This document shows, piece after piece, positions 52,532-61,708 of a stretch of DNA of 64,000 bases. The DNA lies in NCBI GenBank assembly GCA_902622845.1, contig CACNRI010000001.1:124001-188000 (forward strand), given 5' to 3'. Position numbers and translations under genes: made by a program. Position 1 is the stretch's first letter. The number at the start of each line of letters is the position of its first letter. The notes under the pieces are model-generated. The model worked only from the letters and a program-made list of their open reading frames with translations, was not told the origin of the DNA and did not search any database. The stretch is from an uncultured SAR86 cluster bacterium. Lineage in GTDB: Bacteria > Pseudomonadota > Gammaproteobacteria > Magnimaribacterales > D2472.

Positions 52532-53613
52532 GAATCCTACTTTTTAGCATTTTTTTTATTGTTTCATGTTCTCAAGAAAAAATAGTCAATGATAAAACCT
52601 TTACGATATTTGAAGATCAAAAAATTTTATTCGATGCAGGACTTATAGATAATGATGCGGAAATCATTAGAACGCTTGGATCAGGAAGAGTAGTCCTTAA
52701 GAAGATTGAATTGCCTGAGACTGATAATTTTCATCGTGCTAAAGCCATTATCACATTAAAATCTATAGGAGATCCATGGGATAAGTCTGGGTCGTTCTTT
52801 TTGTTACCCGAAGCTGATTTTGATAACCTAAAAGAAGTAACTTCATTAGAGTTATTGAGATTTATAACTCCTTTTGGTGTCGGTCACTTTAATAATAAAG
52901 AAAATATACAAAAGCTAAAACCTTCTTATGTACCAAGGTGGGAGGATGACATCACTTGGGAAGAGGATATATCTCATCTACTGCCAGTGTTGAGAGATGG
53001 GGTTTGGGTTGGTATTTACATTGATACTTGGTCAAATGAGGGTTGGAGTGTTGATGTAGGTGTTAAGTTTGATGAATATTACACAAAAACAAAGAAGCCA
53101 TTAAAGACTATATTTCCTTTGCTAAATACAACTCCAATGTTTCCGGGGCAAAGTGGTTACGATAAATTTGCTAGCGAGCCCATAACAAAAACATTCAAGT
53201 TAGCTAAAGATCATGAAAACGTAAGATTATATTATTTAACAACAGGCCATGGCGGTCATAGTGGTGGTGATGAGTTTGTAAAAAGGCTTAATGTGATAAG
53301 TCTTAATGACAAAGTTATAAAAGAGTTTATCCCTTGGCGAGATGACTGCGCTTCCTTTAGAAGATTTAATCCTAGCTCAGGCGTTTGGATGACAGAGGCT
53401 GAGTGGAAAGGTGAGATAATTGAAGAAAGAATTGCATCCTCAGACTATTCGAGATCTGGGTGGTGCCCTGGCAGCAAAGTAACTCCTGAAATTGTTGAAT
53501 TAGGTAAGTTAGAAAAGGGAGAGCACTCTATTACAATTTCTATTCCTGAAGCACAAGTAACAACAGATGAATTTTTCAATTTTTGGAATATATCTGCTTA
53601 TATAATTTACTGA
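52528..53613 (+). CDS. PNGase F-like lipoprotein (putative peptide-N4-glycosidase fold)
   Basis: The 361-residue product has a signal peptide with lipobox (FFIVSC, Cys14). The remainder matches the two-domain PNGase F layout: GDPWDKSGSF (D85 equivalent to catalytic Asp60), RFITPFGVGHF (like RFITPYWVG), IYIDTW (D166 where PNGase F has Glu118), TTGHGGHSGGDEF (E249 equivalent to Glu206), and SGWCPGSKVTPEIVEL (like AGWCPGMAVPTRIDVL). PNGase F cleaves N-glycans from glycoproteins. The remote similarity and the Glu-to-Asp change leave substrate and activity open. It is coupled to dctM by an ATGA overlap. Confidence 0.78.
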   Translation: MRILLFSIFFIVSCSQEKIVNDKTFTIFEDQKILFDAGLIDNDAEIIRTLGSGRVVLKKIELPETDNFHRAKAIITLKSIGDPWDKSGSFFLLPEADFDNLKEVTSLELLRFITPFGVGHFNNKENIQKLKPSYVPRWEDDITWEEDISHLLPVLRDGVWVGIYIDTWSNEGWSVDVGVKFDEYYTKTKKPLKTIFPLLNTTPMFPGQSGYDKFASEPITKTFKLAKDHENVRLYYLTTGHGGHSGGDEFVKRLNVISLNDKVIKEFIPWRDDCASFRRFNPSSGVWMTEAEWKGEIIEERIASSDYSRSGWCPGSKVTPEIVELGKLEKGEHSITISIPEAQVTTDEFFNFWNISAYIIY

Positions 53614-53621
53614 ATTAATTA

Positions 53622-54605
53622 TTAAGCTGTTTTTGTTTTAAGCTCAATTCCAGCATTATTTTTTTGCAAAGCTTGTTCGGCTCTATAGCTTGACCTAACC
53701 ATTGGGCCTGAAACAACTTCCAAGAAGCCTTTGCTAAGTCCAATCTCTCTATATTTTTCAAATTCTTTAGGGGTAACCCACCTCTCTACTGGTAAGTGAT
53801 TAAGAGTTGGTCGCAGATATTGTCCAAGAGTTAAGATATCAACTTTATGATCAATAAGATCATCCATTGCTTGTTCAATCTCTTCATCTGTTTCTCCAAG
53901 GCCCAGTATTAAACTTGTTTTTGTTAATACTTCCTTATTTATTTCTTTTGATTCGTATAAAACATCCAGTGTTTGTTGATATCCTGCTCTGGGATCTCTT
54001 ACTGGATGAGTTAATCTTTTAACTGTCTCAAGATTTTGAGCAAAAACTTCGATGCCTGAATTCACAATAGTATCTATTGAAGATTTAATTCCTTTAAAGT
54101 CTGGGGTAAGCGCCTCTACAGCAGTGTTGGGATTAAGATCTTTTATAGCCTGAACTGTCTGAGCATAATGTTCAGCACCTCCATCTTCAAGATCATCTCT
54201 ATTAACTGAAGTTAGAACAACATATTTAAGGCCCATAGTTCTGACAGCTTTAGCTGTTTTCAAAGGCTCTTCCTGATCTAACCAGCCTTTTGGATTTCCA
54301 GTATCTACCGAGCAAAATTTACAAGCCCTGGTGCAAACTGAACCCATCAACATAAAAGTTGCTGTTCCGCTTGACCAACACTCCGAAATGTTTGGGCACA
54401 TTGCCTCTTCACAGACTGTATTAAGTTTTTTGGAGGCAACTTGATTTTTGACCAGCTTATATTTGGGATCAAAACTAGCTTTTACTCTAATCCAGCTTGG
54501 CTTCTTTTCGGCAGGAATAGATGCAAACTTATTAGCCTTTTGACCATTTTTAACAGCCTTAATGCCGTCTCTATTTACAATCTTTACTGTAGGTATTATT
54601 TCCAT
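53622..54605 (-). CDS. lipA: Lipoyl synthase
   Basis: The radical-SAM enzyme inserts two sulfurs into octanoyl-protein to form lipoate. The auxiliary cluster cysteines are in [12 protein letters not shown] and the radical-SAM motif is [22 protein letters not shown] and GLGETDEEI further mark LipA. About 327 residues from ATG 54605; the track uses a TTG one codon earlier. lipB ends just upstream. It serves GcvH and the 2-oxoacid dehydrogenases. Confidence 0.97.
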   Translation of the reverse strand: MEIIPTVKIVNRDGIKAVKNGQKANKFASIPAEKKPSWIRVKASFDPKYKLVKNQVASKKLNTVCEEAMCPNISECWSSGTATFMLMGSVCTRACKFCSVDTGNPKGWLDQEEPLKTAKAVRTMGLKYVVLTSVNRDDLEDGGAEHYAQTVQAIKDLNPNTAVEALTPDFKGIKSSIDTIVNSGIEVFAQNLETVKRLTHPVRDPRAGYQQTLDVLYESKEINKEVLTKTSLILGLGETDEEIEQAMDDLIDHKVDILTLGQYLRPTLNHLPVERWVTPKEFEKYREIGLSKGFLEVVSGPMVRSSYRAEQALQKNNAGIELKTKTA

Positions 54606-54608
54606 CAA

Positions 54609-55208
54609 TTAAAAAATTTGTTGAATGTTTACTTCTACTGCTGATTTTACTTTCTCTAGGGTGATGTTGCTATATAAATCTTTAATTTGCGTAACTTCAA
54701 GCCCCTCATAACCACATGGATTAATATTTTTGAAAGGATCTAGATCCATATCAACATTGATGCTTATGCCATGATATGAATAACCTTTTGAAAAACGGAG
54801 TCCAATTGAGGCTATCTTCTTTGAATCTACATATACTCCGGGCGAACCTTCTATAGTATTACTTTGGATCTGAAAATCTAAAAGCGTCCTCTGCACTAAA
54901 TCCTCTAATTGTTTTACAAATTTTTTTGGTCCAAGACTCCTTTTTTTAATGTTTAATAAAAAATATATTACGAGCTGACCCGGTCCGTGATAGGTAACCT
55001 CTCCACCTCTATCTGCTTGAAATACATCAATATCTGTTCTTTTTAAAATATGTTTTTGGTCTGCAGCGGTCCCAAGTGTGAAGACTGGATCATGCTCAAG
55101 CATCCAAATAGACTCGTCCTCACCCTTTGCTACAAAATCTTTCATTGCAGAAAAAGTTTCTTGATATTGTTTTATGCCTAAGTCTTTAATCACTACTTGA
55201 TCTAGCAT
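54609..55208 (-). CDS. lipB: Octanoyltransferase
   Basis: The enzyme moves octanoyl from acyl carrier protein to lipoyl domains before LipA acts. DRGGEVTYHGPGQLVIYFL and GLRFSKGYSYHGISINVDMDLDPF are characteristic, and the catalytic cysteine is in INPCGYEGLEV. I use ATG 55208 (199 residues, MLDQVVIKDLG); the track's 55253 would add 15 residues overlapping dctP. Even so the gene begins inside the last 23 nt of dctP. Confidence 0.95.
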   Translation of the reverse strand: MLDQVVIKDLGIKQYQETFSAMKDFVAKGEDESIWMLEHDPVFTLGTAADQKHILKRTDIDVFQADRGGEVTYHGPGQLVIYFLLNIKKRSLGPKKFVKQLEDLVQRTLLDFQIQSNTIEGSPGVYVDSKKIASIGLRFSKGYSYHGISINVDMDLDPFKNINPCGYEGLEVTQIKDLYSNITLEKVKSAVEVNIQQIF

Positions 55209-56307
55209 CAACAAAGGCATCTTCTGCAATTGAATGATAGTTTGAGACCTCATCTAAGAAATCTTGAAAAGAAGTGTGAACTTTTTTTATCGTCTCATCA
55301 TTAAGACTTTCCGCAATAATCTCATCAGAAATCCTTTTAAATTCCATAATTACTTCTTCTGGCAGTTTTCTTAATTCAACTCCATGGGTCTCAATAAGTT
55401 CTTTGAGAGCCTTATTGTTTGAGGCCGTGTATTCATCTAATAAATCCTGATTAACCGCTTTAGCAGCAGTTTCAATAATTGCTTGTAAGTCAGGTGGGAG
55501 TGAGTTCCAAGCATCATCATTTACTAATAACTCCAGCATAGATCCAGGTTCATGCCATCCAGGATAATAATAATATTTTGCCACTTGTTGAAAACCAAAA
55601 GCTAAATCATTGTATGGGCCAACCCACTCAACTGCATCTATAGTTCCAGTCTGCATAGCAGTATATAATTCGCCACCAGGGATATTGACTGGATTACCGC
55701 CGGCTCTTTTAAAAACCTCTCCTCCAACTCCAGGAATCCTCATTTTTAAACCCTTCAAATCATCTAATGAGTTAATTTCCTTATTGAACCAACCAAACAT
55801 CTGTGTTCCAGTATTGCCACAAGGTATCGGATAAATATTAAAGGGTTCATATAACTCCCTCCATATTTCTAACCCGCCGCCTCTATTTACCCAAGCATTC
55901 ATTTCTTTGGCATTTAGTCCAAACGGAACTCCGGCAAAAAATTGTGCTGCAGGAATCTTGCCTTTCCAATAATAAGCACCGCTATGCCCCATTTGAACTG
56001 ATCCTGAGGATACAGCATCGAAAACTCCCATTGCTGGAACAATTTCACCAGCTCCATAGACGGTTATGTTCATTCTTCCGTCACTCATCTCTTTAACTAG
56101 CTTTGCTAGCCTTTCTGGAGCCATTCCTAAACCAGGATAATTTTTGGGCCATGTCGTGACAAGAGACCAGTTATAGGTTTTTTGCTTATCTATTTTTTGT
56201 TCAGGATTAGAAGAGTCTGAGCAGCTTATTGCAAATAATAAAGCAAAGAATATGAAACTACTCTTAATTAAATTTTTTCTAATTTTGCAAACGCTAAAAC
56301 TAACCAT
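55186..56307 (-). CDS. TRAP transporter solute-binding lipoprotein (DctP, TakP-like)
   Basis: The 373-residue protein has a signal sequence with lipobox (LLFAISC) instead of the usual cleaved signal. The mature part reads VTTWPKNYPGLGMAPERLAK, GHSGAYYWKGKIPAAQFFAGVPFGL, NTGTQMFGWFNKEI, KMRIPGVGGEVFKRAGG and DAVEWVGPYNDLAFG, close to TakP-type 2-oxoacid-binding proteins. The permease subunits at 50757-52531 are the obvious partner but lie on the other strand, beyond lipA and lipB. It overlaps uvrD by 40 nt upstream and lipB by 23 nt downstream. Confidence 0.92.
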   Translation of the reverse strand: MVSFSVCKIRKNLIKSSFIFFALLFAISCSDSSNPEQKIDKQKTYNWSLVTTWPKNYPGLGMAPERLAKLVKEMSDGRMNITVYGAGEIVPAMGVFDAVSSGSVQMGHSGAYYWKGKIPAAQFFAGVPFGLNAKEMNAWVNRGGGLEIWRELYEPFNIYPIPCGNTGTQMFGWFNKEINSLDDLKGLKMRIPGVGGEVFKRAGGNPVNIPGGELYTAMQTGTIDAVEWVGPYNDLAFGFQQVAKYYYYPGWHEPGSMLELLVNDDAWNSLPPDLQAIIETAAKAVNQDLLDEYTASNNKALKELIETHGVELRKLPEEVIMEFKRISDEIIAESLNDETIKKVHTSFQDFLDEVSNYHSIAEDAFVDARSSSD

Positions 56308-58445
56308 TTTGTTCCCTCTTGTTCAAAATTTATTTGAACTCGTGCTGACTCACCAGCTCCTTCATAATTAAGTACTATACCCTCTCCAAACGTTGGATGT
56401 GAAACTTTTTCACCCAGAGAAATTCCAATGGAATCGGAAGAATCCTTTAAAAATGGGCTCATTTGGCCTTTTCTTTTATAAGGTATTGTTGTTTGTGCTC
56501 TTGGCCTTATTTCATCGATGAGCTCTGAAGGTATTTCCTTTAAAAATCTTGAGGGAGGGTTAAATATGTCAGTTCCGTGTAGCCTTCTTGATTCAGCATA
56601 GGTTAGGTAAAGTTTTCTCATTGCTCTAGTTATTCCTACATAACAAAGGCGTCTTTCCTCCTCAAGTTGAGATGCGCTTTCCATTGATCTTCCATGTGGA
56701 AACAAGCTTTCCTCCATACCGGTTAAGAAAACTAACTTAAACTCTAATCCCTTTGCTGAGTGTAGTGTCATAAGTTGAACAGCATCATCATGTTCATCTG
56801 CTTGTCTGTCTCCTGCATCTAAAGAAATAACATCTAAAAAGTTTTCAACAATCTCTTTATTATCTTTATCTTCATTAAAAGATTGTTCAAAATTTTTTGC
56901 TGCCGACACAAGCTCATCGAGGTTCTCTGTCCTTGTTTTACCTTTTTCTCCGGGCTCCTTTTTATGAAAATCATATAGACCTGACTTTACATTTATATGT
57001 TCAACTAGCTCTGAAAGGTTATGCGTTTGCAACATTTCAAAAGCATTTGCAATAAACTCTAGATATGCCCCAAGCCCCGAGGCTCCCTTACCTTTTATTG
57101 CGCCTTCATCAATTAATTTAGCAGCAGCTTTGATGTAAGAAATCCCAGATTTTTTTGCTTCATCTCGTACCTTGGATAAAGTCTTTTGGCCTACTCCTCT
57201 GGTAGGGTTCGAAATTGATCTTTCAAAAGCTGGATTATCCGAATTATTAAAGATTACTCTTAAATAACTAACTGCATTCTTAATCTCAAGCCTGTCATAA
57301 AATCGTAGTCCACCATAAATTCTGTAAGGAATACCAATTCTTAGCAAGGCCTCCTCTATGGCTCTAGATTGAGCATTAGACCTATAAAGCACAGCTGAAT
57401 CTTGATAAAGTTCGCCCTTTTCCATCCAATCCTTTACAACACCAGCTACAAATCTTGCCTCCTCTTGTTCATTGAATGCTTGATACAAAATTAGATTTTC
57501 TCCCTCAAGCTCCTCCGTCCAAAGATTCTTCCCAAGTCTATCAGCGTTGTTATCTATCAAGGCATTAGCAGCAGATAGGATTTTGCTTGTTGACCTATAG
57601 TTCTGCTCTAATTTAACAACACTTACCTTTTTAAACTCTTTTATATAAGCATCAACATTCTCAACTTTTGCTCCTCTCCATCCATATATAGATTGATCGT
57701 CATCTCCAACAGCTGTTGTAAGTGCATCCTTTGATGTTATTTCCTTCAGCCACTTGTATTGAATAGTATTGGTATCTTGAAACTCATCGATCAAAATGGA
57801 TCTAAACCTTTTGTGAAAATAACTTTTAACGGAGGTGTTTTTTCTAATCAGCTCATAAGATTTTAGTATCAACTCCGCAAAATCTACTAAACTGTCATTT
57901 CTACAAAGCTCTTCGTATTCTGTATAGACTCCTTTAATTGTTTTTCTATAAAAATCTCCTCTGTCTCTTATTGATTTGGCTCTTTTTCCAGAGTCCTTCC
58001 AACTATTTATTTGCCATTGAGTTTGACGATATGGAAACTTTGCTTCATCAATGCCTTGTTCTTTGGAGAGCCTTTTTATAATCCTTAACTGATCATCAGC
58101 ATCAAGAATTGTAAAACCTGAAGATAGCTCAGCTTCTTTGTTAAACCTTCTTAAGATTCTATGAGAGAGGCTATGAAAGGTCCCACACCAAATCTCAGGA
58201 GATGGGTGCTGAAGAAGATCTTCAATTCTTGATCTCATTTCATTGGCCGCTTTATTTGTAAAAGTCACTGCCATTATTGAGCCAGGTGAAAAGCTAAGCG
58301 CCTCCACTTGCCAAGCTACTTTATGAACAAGCACTCTAGTTTTTCCTGATCCAGCTCCTGCCAAAACCATAATATTTTGGTCTTCGGAGGTAACAGCATG
58401 CCGCTGTTGATCGTTTAGATTCTCAAGTATGTGGGATACGTCCAT
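56268..58445 (-). CDS. uvrD: UvrD/PcrA-type DNA helicase
   Basis: The 725-residue superfamily 1 helicase works in excision and mismatch repair. Motifs are Q (LNDQQRHAVTSE), I (AGAGSGKTRVL), Ia (TFTNKAANEM), II (DEFQDTN), III (GDDDQSIYGWRGA), IV (EQNYRST), V (LMTLHSAKGLEFKLVFLTGMEE) and VI (YVGITRAMRKLYLTYA). The extreme C-terminus carries a small Tudor-like domain (HPTFGEGIVLNYEG) as in UvrD/PcrA. Confidence 0.96.
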   Translation of the reverse strand: MDVSHILENLNDQQRHAVTSEDQNIMVLAGAGSGKTRVLVHKVAWQVEALSFSPGSIMAVTFTNKAANEMRSRIEDLLQHPSPEIWCGTFHSLSHRILRRFNKEAELSSGFTILDADDQLRIIKRLSKEQGIDEAKFPYRQTQWQINSWKDSGKRAKSIRDRGDFYRKTIKGVYTEYEELCRNDSLVDFAELILKSYELIRKNTSVKSYFHKRFRSILIDEFQDTNTIQYKWLKEITSKDALTTAVGDDDQSIYGWRGAKVENVDAYIKEFKKVSVVKLEQNYRSTSKILSAANALIDNNADRLGKNLWTEELEGENLILYQAFNEQEEARFVAGVVKDWMEKGELYQDSAVLYRSNAQSRAIEEALLRIGIPYRIYGGLRFYDRLEIKNAVSYLRVIFNNSDNPAFERSISNPTRGVGQKTLSKVRDEAKKSGISYIKAAAKLIDEGAIKGKGASGLGAYLEFIANAFEMLQTHNLSELVEHINVKSGLYDFHKKEPGEKGKTRTENLDELVSAAKNFEQSFNEDKDNKEIVENFLDVISLDAGDRQADEHDDAVQLMTLHSAKGLEFKLVFLTGMEESLFPHGRSMESASQLEEERRLCYVGITRAMRKLYLTYAESRRLHGTDIFNPPSRFLKEIPSELIDEIRPRAQTTIPYKRKGQMSPFLKDSSDSIGISLGEKVSHPTFGEGIVLNYEGAGESARVQINFEQEGTKWLVLAFAKLEKI

Positions 58446-58498
58446 ATGATTCTTTTAGTATATATTGAAACTAATCATGTGGGTGTTAATATAATTTT

Positions 58499-59428
58499 AT
58501 GAACAAAGTTATTGAACATCTAGGCAGCAAGTACCCAATTATTCAAGCTCCAATGGGATGGATTGCAAGGAGTAAGCTTGCTTCTGCCGTCTCAAATGCG
58601 GGTGGGTTTGGAATAATAGAAACCTCATCTGGAGAGGTTGAAGCTTGCAAAGAAGAAATCAAAAAAATGACAGAGTTAACTGACAAACCTTTTGGGGTAA
58701 ATTTGCCTTTATTATTCTTAAGTGATTCGACAATGGTAGATTTTATTGTTGAACATGGTGTTAATTTTGTTACAACGTCTGCTGGAGATCCTGGAAAATA
58801 CATAGATGTCCTAAAATCAGCAAATATTACCGTTTACCACGCGGTTCCAAGTTTGGCTGGGGCTAAGAAAGCCTTTGAAGCTGGTGTTGATGGATTGGTT
58901 GTAGAAGGGACCGAAGGTGGTGGTTTTAAAAGTCCTGAGGAGGTTGGTTTGTTTGTTTTAATTCAAGCAATTAAGAATGAAATTGACCTGCCAATTGTAG
59001 CTGCTGGCGGAATTGTGGATGGAGTCGGGATGGCGGCTGCATTTGCAGCTGGCGCTGAAGGCATCCAAATGGGGACAAGATTTGTTTCAAGTAAAGAGAG
59101 CCCTGTTCACGATAACTTCAAAAATACAATTGTTGGATCAGAAACAAATGGAACTTTAATTCTTAATAAAAAATCAAAGCCCTGCATACGAGCACTTAAA
59201 ACAAACCTAACAAATGCAATTTATGATAAAGGTGTTATGGAAATGTCCGAAATGATGGGCATTAAGAATTTATATTTTGATGGAGACATGGAAGCAGCTC
59301 CGGCACTTGCAGGACAATCAGTGGGTTTAATTGATAAAGTAAAGTCAGTTGAAGAGATAATTAATGAAACTATTGTTGAATTCAATCAAACAGTTTCTAG
59401 GCTAAATGAGAGTAAATTTAATGAGTAA
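58499..59428 (+). CDS. Nitronate monooxygenase family flavoprotein (first copy)
   Basis: The 309-residue TIM-barrel FMN protein has the family starts YPIIQAPMGWIA, VEGTEGGGF, PIVAAGGIVDG and AAGAEGIQMGTRFVSSKESPVHD. Members oxidise nitronates or act as enoyl-type reductases; the native substrate is unknown. A TATAAT ends 3 nt before the ATG. The stop overlaps the MazG-like gene by 8 nt. It is a distant paralogue of the gene at 61705. Confidence 0.88.
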   Translation: MNKVIEHLGSKYPIIQAPMGWIARSKLASAVSNAGGFGIIETSSGEVEACKEEIKKMTELTDKPFGVNLPLLFLSDSTMVDFIVEHGVNFVTTSAGDPGKYIDVLKSANITVYHAVPSLAGAKKAFEAGVDGLVVEGTEGGGFKSPEEVGLFVLIQAIKNEIDLPIVAAGGIVDGVGMAAAFAAGAEGIQMGTRFVSSKESPVHDNFKNTIVGSETNGTLILNKKSKPCIRALKTNLTNAIYDKGVMEMSEMMGIKNLYFDGDMEAAPALAGQSVGLIDKVKSVEEIINETIVEFNQTVSRLNESKFNE

Positions 59429-59837
59429 TGAAATAAAAGATTTTTTTAAAACATATTCGGACTTCGTCACTAAAGTAACTAGTGACCCTAGTCTTGATCT
59501 TGATGCACTAATGGAAAGATTAAAAGAAATTGATGCTTCCTCTGATATTAAATCCGCAAGATTGTTAACTGCTGCAATGGGCCTTGGCAGTGAGACTGGA
59601 GAATTTGTTGAGATTGTGAAGAAAATGTATCTTCAAGGTAAGCCTGCTTCAGAGGAAAACATCTTTCATATGAAAAGAGAGCTAGGCGACATAATGTGGT
59701 ATTGGGCTACAGCATGTGCAGCTCTTGATTTAGATCCACATGAGGTAATTGCTGAAAATCAAAAGAAGTTAGAGGCAAGGTATGGTGAACAATTCGAAGT
59801 GCAAAGAAGTGAGGTCAGAAAAGAAGGCGATCTTTAA
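59421..59837 (+). CDS. MazG-like nucleotide pyrophosphohydrolase
   Basis: The 138-residue all-alpha NTP-PPase has the metal-binding motifs GLGSETGEFVEIVKK and ELGDIMWYWATACAAL. This small, single-domain form resembles phage and housekeeping MazG-like enzymes that hydrolyse (d)NTPs. The start is ATG 59421 (MSNEIKDFF) rather than the track's 59406. Its stop overlaps the next gene by 1 nt. Confidence 0.88.
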   Translation: MSNEIKDFFKTYSDFVTKVTSDPSLDLDALMERLKEIDASSDIKSARLLTAAMGLGSETGEFVEIVKKMYLQGKPASEENIFHMKRELGDIMWYWATACAALDLDPHEVIAENQKKLEARYGEQFEVQRSEVRKEGDL

Positions 59838-60184
59838 TGGTTGAAAATATAGTTGCTTATATTTACTCAATTACTGGTTTAATATTTTTTATTGCATGGC
59901 AAATGAATTACAGCCTTACAAAATATTTTCTAAAAGAGAAAAATTTTACTAAGACGCTGTACTTAGAGCTCTTTTTCTTAATAATTATTATGGTTTCTTT
60001 TTACCTAAGTAGCTCAGCTTTCTTTATTTTGTTATTCGTAATCCATGCAGCTAACATCTTTACAATAATTTTCCTCAAAGATCAGATCTTAGGTTCCTCA
60101 GAGATTTTTGATTCTCAAATTATGGAGATAACAACAGTTTCTTATTACATTGTTGTTGGATTTTTGCTGATATTTTTGACTTAA
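59837..60184 (+). CDS. Small membrane protein of unknown function
   Basis: The 115-residue protein has about four hydrophobic segments (around residues 5-25, 38-58, 59-80 and 95-115), with a lysine-rich loop between the first two. I recognise no family. The start follows the MazG-like gene with a 1-nt overlap, and the stop shares TTAA with the convergent dehydrogenase gene, which supports it as real. Confidence 0.65.
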   Translation: MVENIVAYIYSITGLIFFIAWQMNYSLTKYFLKEKNFTKTLYLELFFLIIIMVSFYLSSSAFFILLFVIHAANIFTIIFLKDQILGSSEIFDSQIMEITTVSYYIVVGFLLIFLT

Positions 60185-61056
60185 TTTTTATCAAGCATAT
60201 CTAATCGTTTAAGTAGGCTTGAAGTATCGAGCTTACCTGCTCCCTTTGCTTGGAGTTCTTTATAGTATGATTTAATCATCTCTGTAGTAGAAATGTTAGC
60301 TCCGATTTTTTTTGAAAATTCTGAAACTATTTCTAAATCTTTCACCATTAAATCGACCGCAAAACCAAAATTATATTCGTCATCAATCATCGAATCCCAT
60401 CTATTTTCCATTTGCCAAGACTGCGCTGCCCCTTTTGAAATAACATCTAAAACATCTTTTGAAGAGATGCCAGACTTTTTTGAAAAGCTGGCTGCCTCAG
60501 CAAGCGCTTGAAGTAGACCGGCAATGCAGATTTGATTAATCATTTTTGTTAATTGTCCGTTTCCAGATGGTCCCATATATTTATGAAAAGCTGAATAACA
60601 ATCAAGAATGGGGGATATTTCTTTATAAGCGGCACTATCTCCCCCTAACATCACTGAGAGTTTGCCATTTTGTGCTCCGGCTTCACCACCGGAAACAGGA
60701 GCATCTAAATAAATAGAACCCTTTTTTAAAAGTTCTTTACTAATTAAAATCGCTGTATCAGCAGAGGTTGTTGAATGATCAACTACTATAGTTCCCTCAT
60801 TTAAGTGCTCCAAGATTCCATCGCTACCTAAAACAACTTCTTCAATATCTCTATCTTCACTGAGGCATAGAAAAATTACCTTAGATTTTAAAGTAAGCTC
60901 TTTTACAGATTCACATATCTCCCCTTCAAATTCTGAAGTCCATTTATGTGATTTGTTTATTGTTCTATTAAATACTAGAGTTTTGTAAGACTTTGATATG
61001 TGGCCTGCAATCGGGAATCCCATAGTCCCAAGACCTATAAACCCAACTTCTAGCAT
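60181..61056 (-). CDS. 3-hydroxyisobutyrate dehydrogenase family NAD(P)-dependent oxidoreductase
   Basis: The 291-residue beta-hydroxyacid dehydrogenase has VGFIGLGTMGFPIAGHI (NAD-binding), LDAPVSGGEAGAQNGKLSVMLGG (substrate-binding) and GPSGNGQLTKMINQ with the catalytic lysine. Substrates in the family include 3-hydroxyisobutyrate, tartronate semialdehyde and related acids; the choice cannot be made by eye. It lies with the isomerase and monooxygenase downstream of 62682 on the minus strand. Confidence 0.9.
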   Translation of the reverse strand: MLEVGFIGLGTMGFPIAGHISKSYKTLVFNRTINKSHKWTSEFEGEICESVKELTLKSKVIFLCLSEDRDIEEVVLGSDGILEHLNEGTIVVDHSTTSADTAILISKELLKKGSIYLDAPVSGGEAGAQNGKLSVMLGGDSAAYKEISPILDCYSAFHKYMGPSGNGQLTKMINQICIAGLLQALAEAASFSKKSGISSKDVLDVISKGAAQSWQMENRWDSMIDDEYNFGFAVDLMVKDLEIVSEFSKKIGANISTTEMIKSYYKELQAKGAGKLDTSSLLKRLDMLDKN

Positions 61057-61060
61057 CTGG

Positions 61061-61708
61061 TTATCTTTCTTTAAGTCCGTTTTCTTTGAGTGTTTCCATT
61101 ATTTTATCAAACTGATCCTGACCAAAAAAATGCTTGTCTCCAATAACTGTTAGTGGGACGCCATGATGGCCTGCATTAAGTTGATCGACTTGGTTTTGTT
61201 TGATTTGTCCGATGATTTCTTCTTCATGAACGTTGACACTCTCCCTTAATTGAATAAGATCTAATCCAACTTTTTTGGCAGCTTCTGATAAATTTTCGTC
61301 GGTATTCCAATTCTCAACTCCTCCAAAGATTAAGCTTGAAACCTCAAAAGCAAACTCCATGCCAACACCTTTCATTTGTGCCATCTGTCCTAAATGACAA
61401 ATATCAAATATGTAAGGCTGATGGCTTGATATCTTCCCAGTCATAATATTTTGCCTAATAGGATCTGGTTTAAGTTTAGATGTAAAAGGAATCCCAAGCT
61501 TCTTAGCTTGTAGTCTCATATCTATCATTTTGAAAAAGAAAAATGTAAAAAAATTCTTGCCTTCAAACCACTCAGGCATTCTGATAGCTATTGGATAAAC
61601 AACCTTAAAGTTTATTTCAATATCATACTTCTCTTTGAGCTTTAGCATTCTAGGAAGTATCAAATATGAATATGGGCTTCTATATGAAAAATATAGATCT
61701 ATTTTCAT
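61061..61708 (-). CDS. DsbA-family 2-hydroxychromene-2-carboxylate isomerase-like protein
   Basis: The 215-residue thioredoxin-fold protein starts DLYFSYRSPYSYLILPRM, the kappa-GST/HCCA isomerase signature with a catalytic serine in place of CxxC cysteines. The C-terminal HHGVPLTVIGDKHFFGQDQFDKIM is also typical. It may be a glutathione-dependent isomerase or transferase in aromatic compound breakdown, but the substrate is unknown. The start overlaps the upstream gene as ATGA. Confidence 0.85.
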   Translation of the reverse strand: MKIDLYFSYRSPYSYLILPRMLKLKEKYDIEINFKVVYPIAIRMPEWFEGKNFFTFFFFKMIDMRLQAKKLGIPFTSKLKPDPIRQNIMTGKISSHQPYIFDICHLGQMAQMKGVGMEFAFEVSSLIFGGVENWNTDENLSEAAKKVGLDLIQLRESVNVHEEEIIGQIKQNQVDQLNAGHHGVPLTVIGDKHFFGQDQFDKIMETLKENGLKER

